Below are positions 44,053 through 54,600 of a stretch of 64,000 nt of DNA, one piece after another. Under the pieces are notes generated by a model. That model ran no database searches and was not told the DNA's origin. It worked only from the letters and a program-made list of their open reading frames with translations. The stretch's first letter is position 1; every line of letters begins with the position of its first letter. Location of the stretch: the NCBI GenBank assembly GCA_033032865.1, contig JAWHQI010000028.1, positions 4,235,001 through 4,299,000 on the forward strand, written 5' to 3'. The DNA comes from Dactylorhiza incarnata (taxonomy: Eukaryota; Streptophyta; Magnoliopsida; Asparagales; Orchidaceae). Made by a program: the position numbers and the translations under genes.

Positions 44053-47000
44053 GTCGGACAGAAGATATCTGACATCCCAAGCTTATGGATATCATCAGTG
44101 AAGGGATCGGATCCCAAACTCTTGGTGAAGACATCGGCCAACTGGTCTCTGGAGTGGACGAAGGGAGTAACTAAGTTTCCTTTATCAAGATGATCTTTGA
44201 TAAAGTGGCGATCCACCTCAACATGCTTGGTCCGGTCATGCTGAACTGGATTATGAGCTATGCTGATCGCCGCTTTGTTATCACAGTACAGGGAGATGGG
44301 AGTATCCTTCTGAAGCCCAAGATCTTGCAATATGGTACGCAACCACAGACCTTCACAGAGACCTTGGGACATAGCCCGATACTCAGCTTCTGCGCTGGAT
44401 CTTGCTACAACATTTTGCTTTTTGCTGCGCCACGTAACCAAGTTTCCTCCGACAAATGTACAGTAACCTGTGGTGGATTTCCGGTCATCGCGACAACCGG
44501 CCCAGTCAGCATCGGTGAAGACATCAATCTTCAAATGACCATTCTTGGAGAACATTAGCCCCCTTCCTGGAGCTTTCTTCAAATACCGGAGAACACGAAA
44601 GGCAGCATCCCGGTGTCTGACTCTTGGGGCGTGCATGTACCTACTCAAGATCCCAACAGCATACGTGATGTCAGGACGCGTATGTGAAAGGTATAGAAGT
44701 TTGCCCACCAATCTCTGATAACTGGCCGCATCCACACGATCACCATTGCTATCTTCATCAATCCCATGGTTCTCCTCCATAGGTGTGTTAGCAGGAGCAC
44801 AACCAAGCATACCGGTTTCCTCTAGCAGATCTAACACATATTTACGTTGAGAGATAAAAACACCTTTGTCGGAACGGGTCACTTCAATTCCCAGGAAGTA
44901 GCGGAGCCTTCCTAGGTCCTTTACTTCGAACTCAGCAGACAGGAGATCTTTTAGCTTAGCAATTTCATCCGAGTCATTTCCAGTGATCACAATATCATCG
45001 ACATAGACAATGAGCACGACGATTTTACCTTCATTTCTCCAGGTAAATAAGGTATGATCTGAGTGTCCCTGTTTATAACCAAACTTTGTCATAGCCTTGT
45101 GAAATTTGCCGAACCACTCCCTTGGAGACTGTTTAAGCCCATACAAAGACCTCCATAAACGACAAACAAGACCTTCTTGTCCCTTCTTCACAAATCCCGG
45201 AGGAAGTGCCATGTACACTTCTTCTTTGAGGTCACCGTGCAGGAACGCATTCTTGATGTCCAGTTGATGAAGTTCCCAATCTAAGATCACAGCACATGAA
45301 ATGATCACACGAATAGAGTTCATCTTTGCCACCGGAGCAAAGGTCTCCTGGTAATCAATTCCCTGAGTCTGGGTGTAACCACGAGCAACCAACCTGGCTT
45401 TACATCGCTCCACTTTCCCATCCTGGTTCTGCTTGACTGAGAAGACCCATTTAGAGCCAATGGGTTTCTTACCAGGAGGAAGAGAAGTAACATCCCATGT
45501 ATGGTTCTTCTCCAAAGCGGACATTTCTTCCTTCATTGCTTGTGCCCATGCAGGGATACCAGCTGCTTCCTGCCATGTCTTAGGAATAGAGATTTCGGAC
45601 AAAGACGATATAAAAGCCCGATGAGGCTTAGAGAGATGATCATAAACAACATGATTAGAGATAGGATGTTCAGTACATACAGTTTTACCTCTTAGCCGGG
45701 CAATGGGAACATGTAAGTCAGCATCGGAATCTGAGTCCAACGACGGCCTTGACAATGGCAGAGCAGCAGTGGGTAGACTATCTGGTTTTCGGCGATGATA
45801 GACATGAGGCAGCGGAGAGATGAGAGATGGCGTAGATGTATGAGGCAGCGGAGAGATGAGAGATGGCGTAGATGTCGGTAACTGAGGAGTGGATGGCGAT
45901 GTAACAGGAACTAGAGGAGGAACAAGAGGAAGAGGAAGAGGAACAGGGGCATCAGTCTCCCCCTGACGACAGGTAGGAGTCAAGCCCACATAATAAGGTT
46001 CCTCTTCACGGAACGTGACGTCCACGGTGCAAAAGAAACGTCTGGTAGGCGGGTGATAACACCAATACCCCTTAGTGGTGGTGGAGTAGCCCAGAAAGAC
46101 ACAACGGAGAGCGCGAGGGTCAAGCTTGTCCCGAAGGGGCGTGTGAACATGAACAAAGCAAACACACCCAAAGACACGGGGTGGTAGAGAAGAAGTGTGA
46201 ATAGCAGATGTAGTGGAGAGACGCACCAACGGAGTCATATAGTTAAGAACACGAGATGGAAGACGGTTGATAAGATGAGTGGCCGTCAGAATAGCATCCC
46301 CCCAAAAAGATTTTGGAAGATGCATGGTGGCAAGGAGGCAGCGAGCAACGTCAAGAAGATGTCGGTTTTTTCGTTCGGCCACACCATTTTGGGTGGACGT
46401 ATAGACACACGTGGTTTGGTGAATAATACCATGACTAGATAGGTATGCACCGAACGCCCCACGATCATCGTACTCCCCCCCATTGTCACTACGAAGAACA
46501 CGAATGGTACCATTAAACTGAGTTTGAACCATCTTATGGAAACTCTGAAATACGGAAAAAACTTCCCCTTTTTGCTTTAACAGATAAACCCAGGTAGTCT
46601 GGGAAAAACAGTCAATAAAAGTAACAAACCACCGATAACCAGATAAAGAAACAACAGGGGACGGACCCCAAACGTCAGAATGTATAATAGCAAATGGAGT
46701 ACCACTAGGAGAAGATAAATGCGAAAAAGAGTGCCGAACATGTTTAGACATCACACACACATCACAATTTAAAGTTTGAACAAATGGAGAAAAAACAGGA
46801 AACAGTTTCTGAAGATAAACAGGAGACGGATGACCAAGACGCAAGTGCCAGCGTCGAGCATCAGACTCGGTAGCAGCAGCAGACGAGGAGAGAGCGAGGG
46901 GAGACTGAGTAGCATCCAGATAGTACAGACCACCACGAATCTTACCACTGCCAATGCATCGCCTCGTACCCAGTTCCTGAAAGACACAAGAATCAGGGAA

Positions 47001-48362
47001 AAAAGTTACTGAACAGTTAAGAGATTTAGTAAGGTTGCTAATAGAAAGGAGGTTGCGAGGAAACGAGGGGACATGCAGAACAGAAGTAAGCGAAAGAGAG
47101 GGGAAACAAGAAATGTTCCCCTTCCCAGCAATAGGGGATAGAGTGCCGTTGGCAGAAACGACCTTATCCTTACCAGACAAGGGAGTGTACGAGGAAAAAC
47201 CTGTGGGGGAACCGGTCATGTGGTCAGTGGCACCCGAGTCAATGATCCACTCAGATGGAGGAGTCGCGGCAGTATGAGCAGCTGGCAAAGTAGCAGTAGC
47301 AAATGAAGTAGAAGTTCCACCCGGGGAAGAGTCAGACTGGGAGTGCAGCAGGCGACGAAGGGCATCCAATTCAGAGATGGTAAGATGGCTGGACAACTGA
47401 CCTTGATGATCCTCCTGAACCTCTGTGGAGTAGGCAGCATCCAGAGATCGAGTGCCGCTCTGACGGTATCCACCACGACCAGGGGCACGGCCACGACCAC
47501 GGCCACGCCCGAATCCCGGCGGGATAAGGTGTGGATGAAGCTTGAAGCACACCTCCCGGGAATGTCCCCGGCGCCCACAGTGATCGCACATAGGAATGGT
47601 GCTGGTATTGCTGGAACTGCCCCGACCAACACTAGCAAAGGCAGACCGATCCACTGCAGGTGCCGTAGTGCTGAGGGATCTTCGACGATCGTCATCACCA
47701 AGAACCATGTTGAAGGCTTCCCTTAGGGACGGAAGGGGTGATCGATGCAAAATATGAGTCCGGACAGTATCAGAGTCCATATTCAGCCCCATCAGGAATA
47801 CATGTAAACGGTATCTGTTCTCCTTTTCCTGCAATTTCACGGCGTCTGCCGTGCAGGAGGCTGTAAACTGCTCGAAAAAATCCAATTCCTGATAGAGCCG
47901 CTCAAACTCTGAGAAGTAGGTGGACACAGTCATAGATCCCTGTCGGAGCTCCAGAATGCGACGGGTAAGTTCATAAATCTGCGTGGAACTCCCAATCTGC
48001 GAGTACGTGTCTTTGGCCCATGTCCAGATATCGTAAGCAGAGTCCAGAAGCATGTAGCTTCGGTATACCTTGGGAGACATGGAGTGGAGAAGCCAGGAGA
48101 CAACAAGGGAATTCTCGGAGTCCCAGCGTTTCCAAGTAGGGTCAGTCTTGGGTGGCTCCTTCACAGTTCCATCAATATAACCAAACATCTGATGGCTGCG
48201 GATCACATGCTGGACAGCACGGGACCATTCCAAGTAATTTGTTCCGTCCAAGGGAACGGTGGTAATCTTCAACGAGCCTGAGTGGCCATGGGTCCGCTGC
48301 GGGTCACCCATCTGTGGCATAACTTCACTCATTTGTGGCGAAGAGTCCGTAGAATCCCCCAT
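44049..48362 (-). CDS. Ty1/copia gag-pol polyprotein, 1437 aa
   Basis: One uninterrupted frame starting at ATG 48362, after the primer site and leader. Order of domains: gag (about 35-230) with the LDGTNYLEWSRAV start; zinc knuckle C-X2-C-X4-H-X4-C at 259-272; aspartic protease IDSGATDHMTG (about 374-384); pre-integrase WHLRLGHPS (505); integrase with D563 (HSDVWG), D626 (RSDNGGEY) and E663 (NGVAERKN); RT with TWDVTSLPPGKK (955) and the YVDD catalytic box at 1120-1123; RNase H with TDADWAG and ARSSAEAEYRAM near the C terminus. This copia order (integrase before RT) and all catalytic motifs are intact. Residues 831-854 hold a 12-aa tandem repeat (STPSLISPLPHT), from a 36-bp duplication. It should make virus-like particles and cDNA if expressed; expression is not shown by the sequence. 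Confidence 0.95.
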   Translation of the reverse strand: MGDSTDSSPQMSEVMPQMGDPQRTHGHSGSLKITTVPLDGTNYLEWSRAVQHVIRSHQMFGYIDGTVKEPPKTDPTWKRWDSENSLVVSWLLHSMSPKVYRSYMLLDSAYDIWTWAKDTYSQIGSSTQIYELTRRILELRQGSMTVSTYFSEFERLYQELDFFEQFTASCTADAVKLQEKENRYRLHVFLMGLNMDSDTVRTHILHRSPLPSLREAFNMVLGDDDRRRSLSTTAPAVDRSAFASVGRGSSSNTSTIPMCDHCGRRGHSREVCFKLHPHLIPPGFGRGRGRGRAPGRGGYRQSGTRSLDAAYSTEVQEDHQGQLSSHLTISELDALRRLLHSQSDSSPGGTSTSFATATLPAAHTAATPPSEWIIDSGATDHMTGSPTGFSSYTPLSGKDKVVSANGTLSPIAGKGNISCFPSLSLTSVLHVPSFPRNLLSISNLTKSLNCSVTFFPDSCVFQELGTRRCIGSGKIRGGLYYLDATQSPLALSSSAAATESDARRWHLRLGHPSPVYLQKLFPVFSPFVQTLNCDVCVMSKHVRHSFSHLSSPSGTPFAIIHSDVWGPSPVVSLSGYRWFVTFIDCFSQTTWVYLLKQKGEVFSVFQSFHKMVQTQFNGTIRVLRSDNGGEYDDRGAFGAYLSSHGIIHQTTCVYTSTQNGVAERKNRHLLDVARCLLATMHLPKSFWGDAILTATHLINRLPSRVLNYMTPLVRLSTTSAIHTSSLPPRVFGCVCFVHVHTPLRDKLDPRALRCVFLGYSTTTKGYWCYHPPTRRFFCTVDVTFREEEPYYVGLTPTCRQGETDAPVPLPLPLVPPLVPVTSPSTPQLPTSTPSLISPLPHTSTPSLISPLPHVYHRRKPDSLPTAALPLSRPSLDSDSDADLHVPIARLRGKTVCTEHPISNHVVYDHLSKPHRAFISSLSEISIPKTWQEAAGIPAWAQAMKEEMSALEKNHTWDVTSLPPGKKPIGSKWVFSVKQNQDGKVERCKARLVARGYTQTQGIDYQETFAPVAKMNSIRVIISCAVILDWELHQLDIKNAFLHGDLKEEVYMALPPGFVKKGQEGLVCRLWRSLYGLKQSPREWFGKFHKAMTKFGYKQGHSDHTLFTWRNEGKIVVLIVYVDDIVITGNDSDEIAKLKDLLSAEFEVKDLGRLRYFLGIEVTRSDKGVFISQRKYVLDLLEETGMLGCAPANTPMEENHGIDEDSNGDRVDAASYQRLVGKLLYLSHTRPDITYAVGILSRYMHAPRVRHRDAAFRVLRYLKKAPGRGLMFSKNGHLKIDVFTDADWAGCRDDRKSTTGYCTFVGGNLVTWRSKKQNVVARSSAEAEYRAMSQGLCEGLWLRTILQDLGLQKDTPISLYCDNKAAISIAHNPVQHDRTKHVEVDRHFIKDHLDKGNLVTPFVHSRDQLADVFTKSLGSDPFTDDIHKLGMSDIFCPT

Positions 48363-48857
48363 GAGAGCAAGAGGGGCAGCAAATCAACAAAGAACCGCCA
48401 AAAAAAAGAAGAGAGGGCTGTCAAAGCATCCAGCAGCAGCGGCAAGGCAGCGGGACGGAAAACTAGGGCATATCACGTCCTACCTAGCCTTCTGCAGCCA
48501 AAAAGAAGGACCCGAGAGGCATACGCAGCAGCCCTAGAACCCAGACGGAGATGCGCCAACCCTAGCATCCACAGCAAGAGCCTAGGGTGGCATTAGAGGA
48601 GGGAGAAGGACCGGTCGACTCTCAAACGGCCGAAGGAGGAGTCGACCGGATCAGGAGAGGCTGACGGGAGGAAGTCGACGCGAGCGGAGGCTACCCGGGG
48701 TCGACGCTGGACGATGCGAGCGGAAGAGACGCTGCGAGAGGGATCGGCTGCGGAAGGGGCGCTGTGAGCGGGATCGACTGCGAGCGGGGAAGGAGGCGGC
48801 TGCGAGCGGAGCGGGTGAGAACAGGAGCGAGAGCGGGAGCGGCTAGGGCGTGCGTTT

Positions 48858-48869
48858 CCTCTGATACCA
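48858..48869 (-). promoter_or_regulatory. Primer binding site of the minus-strand copia
   Basis: CCTCTGATACCA is the complement of TGGTATCAGAGG. It lies with no gap against the 5' LTR, matching the initiator-Met tRNA in at least 11 of 12 bases. Confidence 0.85.
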
Positions 48870-49006
48870 AGATGAAATCGGAAATGCTTGATTATCATTA
48901 ACACCTCCTCTACTCATATATATTGAGTAGAGGGAATAATACAAAAGACCTAAATACCCTTAAGGGGAAATAATAAAAAACACGATGGCGGACTTGAAGT
49001 TCAACT
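48870..49006 (-). repeat. Copia 5' LTR (137 bp)
   Basis: Pair of 43905-44041. Followed by TSD copy CTTAA at 49007-49011. Confidence 0.93.
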
Positions 49007-49011
49007 CTTAA

Positions 49012-50592
49012 CACTTTTGTCACACAATGATATTGCTGAGGGAAATAAATAATAAAAGATCTAAGAGATGCATTATTTAATAAAGAAATCCTTTATATAG
49101 AGTCGAGAATGCTAACAATCTGTGTGATCGAGAATTGAATGGCTAAGAGGATAATCTATGGAAAAGTAATCCCACAGTTACAATATACATTTTCTATTTA
49201 TTATCTAGCACTCTTCCACATTCAAGGTGGTGCAGAGTATGCAGTTTGAATTTAGAGGTGTCACTGATATATATAATAGGGATGGTGATGAGTGGATCTT
49301 GTCTTCTGAGAAGATGTAACGGATATAGAAATTTGGAAGAGTGAGATTTAGCCGCCTGAGAGTGAGGTTTAGTAATCAAACTAGCGAGGTTTACCCCCCT
49401 AAAAGTAATGTTTAGTTACTAGGGAGCAGGGTTTGTAACTTAAGAAAATTTTAATAACCTAGAAGAAAATATTTTGTAGCATGAGTGCTAGGTTCATCTA
49501 CCTGAGAGAAAATGTCTCTATAACTTGAGAGTGAGGTTTAGTAACTTGCGAGAAAGGTTCAGGCTCTATAATCAAATGCGGCGGTTGACATCTTAGAGAA
49601 AAATTATGTAGCATGAGAGTAGGTTCAACAGCTTAAGAGAAATGTTGTCACCTGAGAGGAGCTAAAATATGAAGATAAAATTTGGTCCGGTGATAGAACT
49701 CTTCAACAAAGGCACCATAGATCTGGCCTGTGTAAATATGTAGTAAGTCGTAGGAGATGAACATGTGGTCGACAAACTCAAGGGAACTATGACAACCTTG
49801 AGTTTGGAGATCAAAAGAGGGGTGGGAAATGGATGTACTGATGTACACCAACACAATTTTGTTTGGTGAGATGGAGGCTGAAGAGATAGAAGACAACGAG
49901 ATCGGAGTGACGAGATAGGGGGCGATGAGATATGTCCATTGAGTAGAATGAATACAAATTACTAACCCTTTCAAGATCAAGCATGTGAGAATGCAGGTAA
50001 AAATGACCCGACTGGTTGGCTGTAGTGTTTGGTTAAGGTGATTTGGGATTAGTGTTGGCATTGAAATAGCATCTCTTTGAATCAATAAGTGGTTGAAACC
50101 CAAGTATCAATTGGAGAATCCAGTGCCTGAGGGGAGCCAATGCGGTGTTTCATTAAGAAGGAGAAATGGAGCTCACCCTTAATGCAAGTATTTGCGAGGT
50201 CTTGAAGGACGAAAAGCTTGAGTTATGCTATTGGTGTACACCGATACGGAGCTGATTCCATGGAGGTTCAAAGATACTGCTGAGTGATGGATTAGATGAC
50301 GATCCATGACCATTGAGTAATATGGCACACGGATTTGTTCAAAACTTTTGTTGGGATTCTTCGCACCTTCCTCTGTAGCTATTTTTGTGTCTTTCTAGTT
50401 TTCCTGTCTTTTTGTGAGGGTCATGTTTTGATTGAATCATCGGTAATAAAAGAAAAAAATAATGGAATGAACTTATTGGTTATAGAATGGCTTGACACCA
50501 TTGGGATTGTACAAATTTAAATGATTTACTGGTAGCTCATTTAAAAAATGTGTATCTTGATAATTTACATTACTCTATGTATTATAGATAAT
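49012..50592. other. Unassigned intergenic or intronic sequence
   Basis: 49335-49670 is a degenerate short repeat built on GAGAGTGAGGTTTAGTAAC, about 25-30 bp per unit. A 151-aa minus frame (50103-49648) has no recognised family and looks fortuitous. The right end leads into a fold-back MITE and an exon-like segment. Confidence 0.4.
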
Positions 50593-50773
50593 GACTCCGT
50601 TTGGCACGATGGTGGCGGTCGTGAACGCGGTGGTAAAACCGTCATTCGTGAACGACACCTAAGGAACTTCATCCACTTTTATGTTCAAGTGGATGAAGTT
50701 TCTTAGATGGGCGTTCATGAATGACGATTTTACCACCGCGTTCATGACCGCCACCACTGTACCAAACGGAGCC
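50593..50773. mobile_element. Fold-back MITE (181 bp), near-perfect palindrome
   Basis: The left end GACTCCGTTTGG and the right end CCAAACGGAGCC pair, and the pairing continues almost to the centre (AACTTCATCCACTT / AAGTGGATGAAGTT). Two arms of about 85 bp could form one long hairpin. The GGCTCCGTTTGG terminus is reminiscent of Tourist/PIF-Harbinger MITEs. The flanks contain AAT on both sides, which fits a 3-bp target site, but AT-rich sequence makes this weak. Confidence 0.75.
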
Positions 50774-50913
50774 AATATTATCTTGATAATATCAGCCGGA
50801 TTTAATGCCAGTTTCTAAGATTTTCACCAGTTCATATTAACTTTTCTTTGCCCAAAATAAAGATTTTTCATGACTTGGCCTATTTATACTAATCATGAAC
50901 TTTCTCTTACAAG

Positions 50914-50984
50914 GGACACCAGAAATATCATGGACACTGCGTTGTTCTCCCCTTCTTGTCTGTTCCATGATGAAGAGGATGAAG
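50914..50984 (+). CDS. Exon-like segment of a resident gene (exon A)
   Basis: An acceptor-like TTTCTCTTACAAG precedes 71 bp reading, in one phase, GACACCAGAAAT onward as DTRNIMDTALFSPSCLFHDEE then DEG. A GTAAC donor follows. It joins in frame (one base left over) to exon B at 56149 once the copia between them is removed. The protein is acidic; I do not recognise its family. A chance open segment is possible, but the matching splice phases and protein-like composition favour a real exon. Confidence 0.5.
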
Positions 50985-50989
50985 GTAAC

Positions 50990-51099
50990 TGTTGGAATAT
51001 GCGTTGTTATGTCACATTTTCTTACCCTTGTATATCTCTCCTATATATATAGGGGAGAGCCTCCTTTTCTTAATTATCCTAATATTTTGAATCTCAACA
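50990..51099 (+). repeat. Copia 5' LTR (110 bp)
   Basis: Identical to 55960-56069. It contains CTCTCCTATATATATAGGGG, a small palindrome that includes a TATA-like core. Confidence 0.95.
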
Positions 51100-51112
51100 T
51101 GGTATCAGAGCC
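51100..51112 (+). promoter_or_regulatory. Primer binding site (tRNA-Met type)
   Basis: TGGTATCAGAGCC starts at the first base after the LTR, the standard plant initiator-Met primer site. Confidence 0.92.
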
Positions 51113-51692
51113 TGGCGTGACCTAACGCGTCTCCCGTGTTCGTCGTCGTCGGCTCTTCCGCTCGCGGGGTCGTCGGCCAATCCCGCTCGTTTCTCAGCGC
51201 TCGTTTCTCAGCGCTCGTTTCTCAGCGCTCGCGAGGTCGTCGGCCACTCTCGCTTCCGCTCGCTCGGTTCTCCCGCTCTCCAGTCGGCAGATCCCGCTCG
51301 CTTCCGCTCGGCAAATCCCGCTCGCCCGCTTCCGCCAGTCGCCAGTCGCTCTCCAGTCGCTTCGCCGGTCGCTCTCCCGTCTTCTCCAGCCCGCTAGCCC
51401 TAGTCGGGTAGTCGGACAGCCTTTTCTCCAGCCCCGTCGCCGTCCTCTCTCGTCCGTCGGCGAAGCCCTATCCGCATGGCTGTTTGAGCCGTTCTCGGCG
51501 CCGGATCTATGCAGGCTTGAGTCCGTGATTGCTCTTCCGGCGCCCGCTCTCCCTTTTTGTGGGAATGTATCTCTCCCTTCTTGGGTATTGTGTTCCATCG
51601 ACGCATCTCCTCTTTCTATGAGTGAGAGTTTCCATTTCTAGGCTCCCGGATTTGTGTTGTTTTTCCTCCCTTGCTATGCCAGGAAGTAGTGA

Positions 51693-54600
51693 GACTCCGG
51701 ATGTCTCCTCCGTGGGAGTGCTCCTCATGATCCTCCTCTTTCTACGGTCAACTCTTCCACGGGATCTCTCCGTGCCAACCATGATCACGGGACTCCTCAG
51801 ATTACTACTATTAAGTTGGATGGCACTAATTATCTTCCATGGGCTCGCTCCGTTACTCTGGCCCTCAAGAGCCGCCGTCTGTTTGGCTACATCAACGGCA
51901 CTACCAGGGCTCCTACTGCTTCCTCTCCGGATTGGCCCCAGTGGGAATCTGAGAACTCCTTGGTAATGTCCTGGCTGACCAACTCTATGCAGGAGTCTAT
52001 TGCCCACAACTACCTATTCCTGGATACGACAGCAGACATTTGGAAACGTGCCGAGATTACCTACTCCTGTCGCGGGAATGCCGCTCAGATCTTCCAATTG
52101 CGGCGTCGGATTTTCCTCCTGCGTCAAGGGGATCGGCCCCCTGCTGCTTACTACCTGGAGTTTACCCAGCTGTACCAGGAATATGATCATTTTGACGCCC
52201 TTACTCTTGTCTTCCCTGAGGATGAAGTGCTGGTTCGTGCCCGGGAGGAACGCAATCGGATCTTCGAATTTCTTCATGGTCTCCACCGTGACCTTGATCC
52301 CATCAGTGTTCAGATTCTTGGTCGTTCTCCTCTGCCTTCCTTACCCGAGGTATATAGCTTGGTTCAACAAGAATATGATCGCCGGCAGATTCGTCTACCA
52401 GATACTATTGCTGATGGCTCGGCTCTTGCTGCTCGATTCAATCCCGGTGGTCGCTCTACCCGGGACACTAGATCTAAACCTATGGACAAGGACCATTTGA
52501 TGTGTGATTATTGTGGGAAGGCACGTCATACTCGGGACACTTGCTTCAAGCTTCATGGCTTTCCTTCTCCTCGCGGTGGACCTTCCTCTCGTGGTGGCCG
52601 TGGATTTGGGTGCACTATGGGTCGGTCTGGTCCTTCTCGCTCGGCTCATCTCACTGATGCTATTGATGGTCCTGCCTCTTATGAGGAATCTGATGCCCCT
52701 GTAGTTCCTTCCGCTCTTTCTGCTGAGGAGATTCAAGCCTTCCGTCGCTTTATGCTTGGCCACTCGACTGAGTCTGCTAGCTCTTCCTATGCCCACCAGG
52801 GGACTCCAGGTGCTCACTCTGCCTCCGCTTGCTCTCCCACCCAGTGGATCATTGATTCTGGCGCCACAGACCATATGACTGGCTCTGCTACAGGTTTTGT
52901 ATCTTATATACCTTTGTCTGGTAGGGACAAAGTGAGCATTGCTGATGACTCCTTGTCTCCCATTGCCGGGAAAGGGTCCATCCCTTGCTCCTCCCTCACC
53001 CTCTCTTCAGTGCTTCATGTTCCTAAGTTTACCCGCAACCTGCTTTCTATTAGTCATATTACTAATTCCATGAATTGCTCTGTAACATTCTTTCCCTCCT
53101 CCTGTGTCTTTCAGGACCTGAAGACGGGGACGGTGATTGGCTCTGGTAGACTGCGGGATGGCCTCTACCTCTTCGACCCCTCCAGCCCTGCTCCACCTCC
53201 GGAGGCCCTTTCTGCTGCTCAGATTTCTGTGGACTCTTGGCACTGCCGCCTGGGCCATCCTTCTACCTCTACCATGCATCTTTTATTTCCAAATATGTCC
53301 ACTGTATCTTTAAAAACTTTTACATGTGATGTGTGTGCTCTTGGTAAACATCATCGTGCTTCTTTTAATCATGTGTCCACTCCTAGTTCTTCTCCTTTTG
53401 CTGTGGTTCATACTGATGTTTGGGGTCCTTGCCATGTTGCCTCTATTTCGGGCTTTCGCTGGTTTGTTACATTTATCGATTGTTTTTCTCGTTGTACGTG
53501 GGTTTACTTAATGAAAAACAAGAATGATGTCTTTCCCTTATTTCAACGTTTTCATAAGATGGTGACCACTCAATTTAATGCTGCCATTAAAATTTTGCGC
53601 AGTGATAATGGTCGAGAGTATGTTGACTCTTCCTTTGAGTCTTATCTTAGTGATCAGGGCATTATACATCAGACATCATGTGTCTACTCTCCGGCTCAGA
53701 ATGGGGTCGCCGAGCGTAAGAATCGTCATCTTTTGGAGGTTGCGCGATGCCTCCTCCTGAAGATGCACCTCCCGAAACATTTTTGGGGGGATGCTGTTCT
53801 TACGGCGGCGTATCTTATTAATCGCCTGCCGACTCGTGTCCTCGGTTACAAATCCCCTCTTGCGGCTCTTTCCGTCTCTCCCACACAACTCCTTCCTCGT
53901 ATTTTTGGGTGTGTGTGTTTTGTCCATGTTCGCCCCACGTCAAAACTTGACCCTCGTGCCATCAAGTGTATTTTTATTGGGTATTCGCCTACCCAGAAAG
54001 GATATAAATGTTTCCATCCTGCTTCCCGGAAAATATTCGTTACTATGGATGTCACATTTCGGGAGTCTGAGTCCTTCTACGAGCCCTCACTTCAGGGGGA
54101 GACTTGCCCAATGGAAGTGAGCTCTCTTCCCCTACCTATTCCTCCCTCATATCTTCCTACTCCTGTGCCTATGCCTGCTATGTCTACATCCTTGCCTACT
54201 CCTGTGGCCGCTCCTCCTTTACAGGTGTATACTCGGCGAAAGAGGGGTCAAGGTACATCGACATCTCTCAGGCTACCCGCTCCAACATCTGATCCTTCTT
54301 TGGGGACTCAAGGTAACTGTATCTCCACCCAACATCCGATGTCCCACTTTGTGTCCTATAACTCATTATCCCCCTCACATAAACTCTTTATTGCCTCCCT
54401 CTCCTCTATTTCTATTCCCTCTACTTGGCAGGATGCTATCACTAACCAAAAGTGGCAAGAGGCTATGCTTGAGGAGATGGGGGCTCTGGAGAAGAACTGC
54501 ACATGGGACTTGGTCTCGTTGCCACCTGGCAAGACTGTGGTGGGGTGTAAGTGGGTGTTCTCCATCAAACAGAATTCTCAAGGGGTTGTTGAGCGATACA

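Larger units (their letters stand above)
43905..49006 (-). mobile_element. Full-length Ty1/copia element with 137-bp LTRs, apparently intact
   Basis: The two 137-bp LTRs (43905-44041 and 48870-49006) differ at one position. The 5-bp duplication CTTAA flanks it (43900-43904 and 49007-49011). On the coding strand the LTR runs AGTTGAACTTC ... GATTTCATCT. The primer site TGGTATCAGAGG abuts the 5' LTR exactly, and a GAGGGGGAG polypurine tract abuts the 3' LTR exactly. These three landmarks agree on LTR ends AG...CT in place of TG...CA. A single 1437-codon frame lies inside, after a roughly 500-bp leader. It is intact by eye and young. Confidence 0.93.

Noticed and set aside
47216..47726. Antisense and shifted open frames of up to 161 aa in the gag region of the minus-strand copia
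   Set aside because: Shadows of the intact polyprotein in other frames. The same applies to short frames over 52000-54700.
49648..50103. 151-aa minus-strand open frame
   Set aside because: No recognisable motif, composition like AT-rich noncoding DNA, and no splice or start context supporting it.
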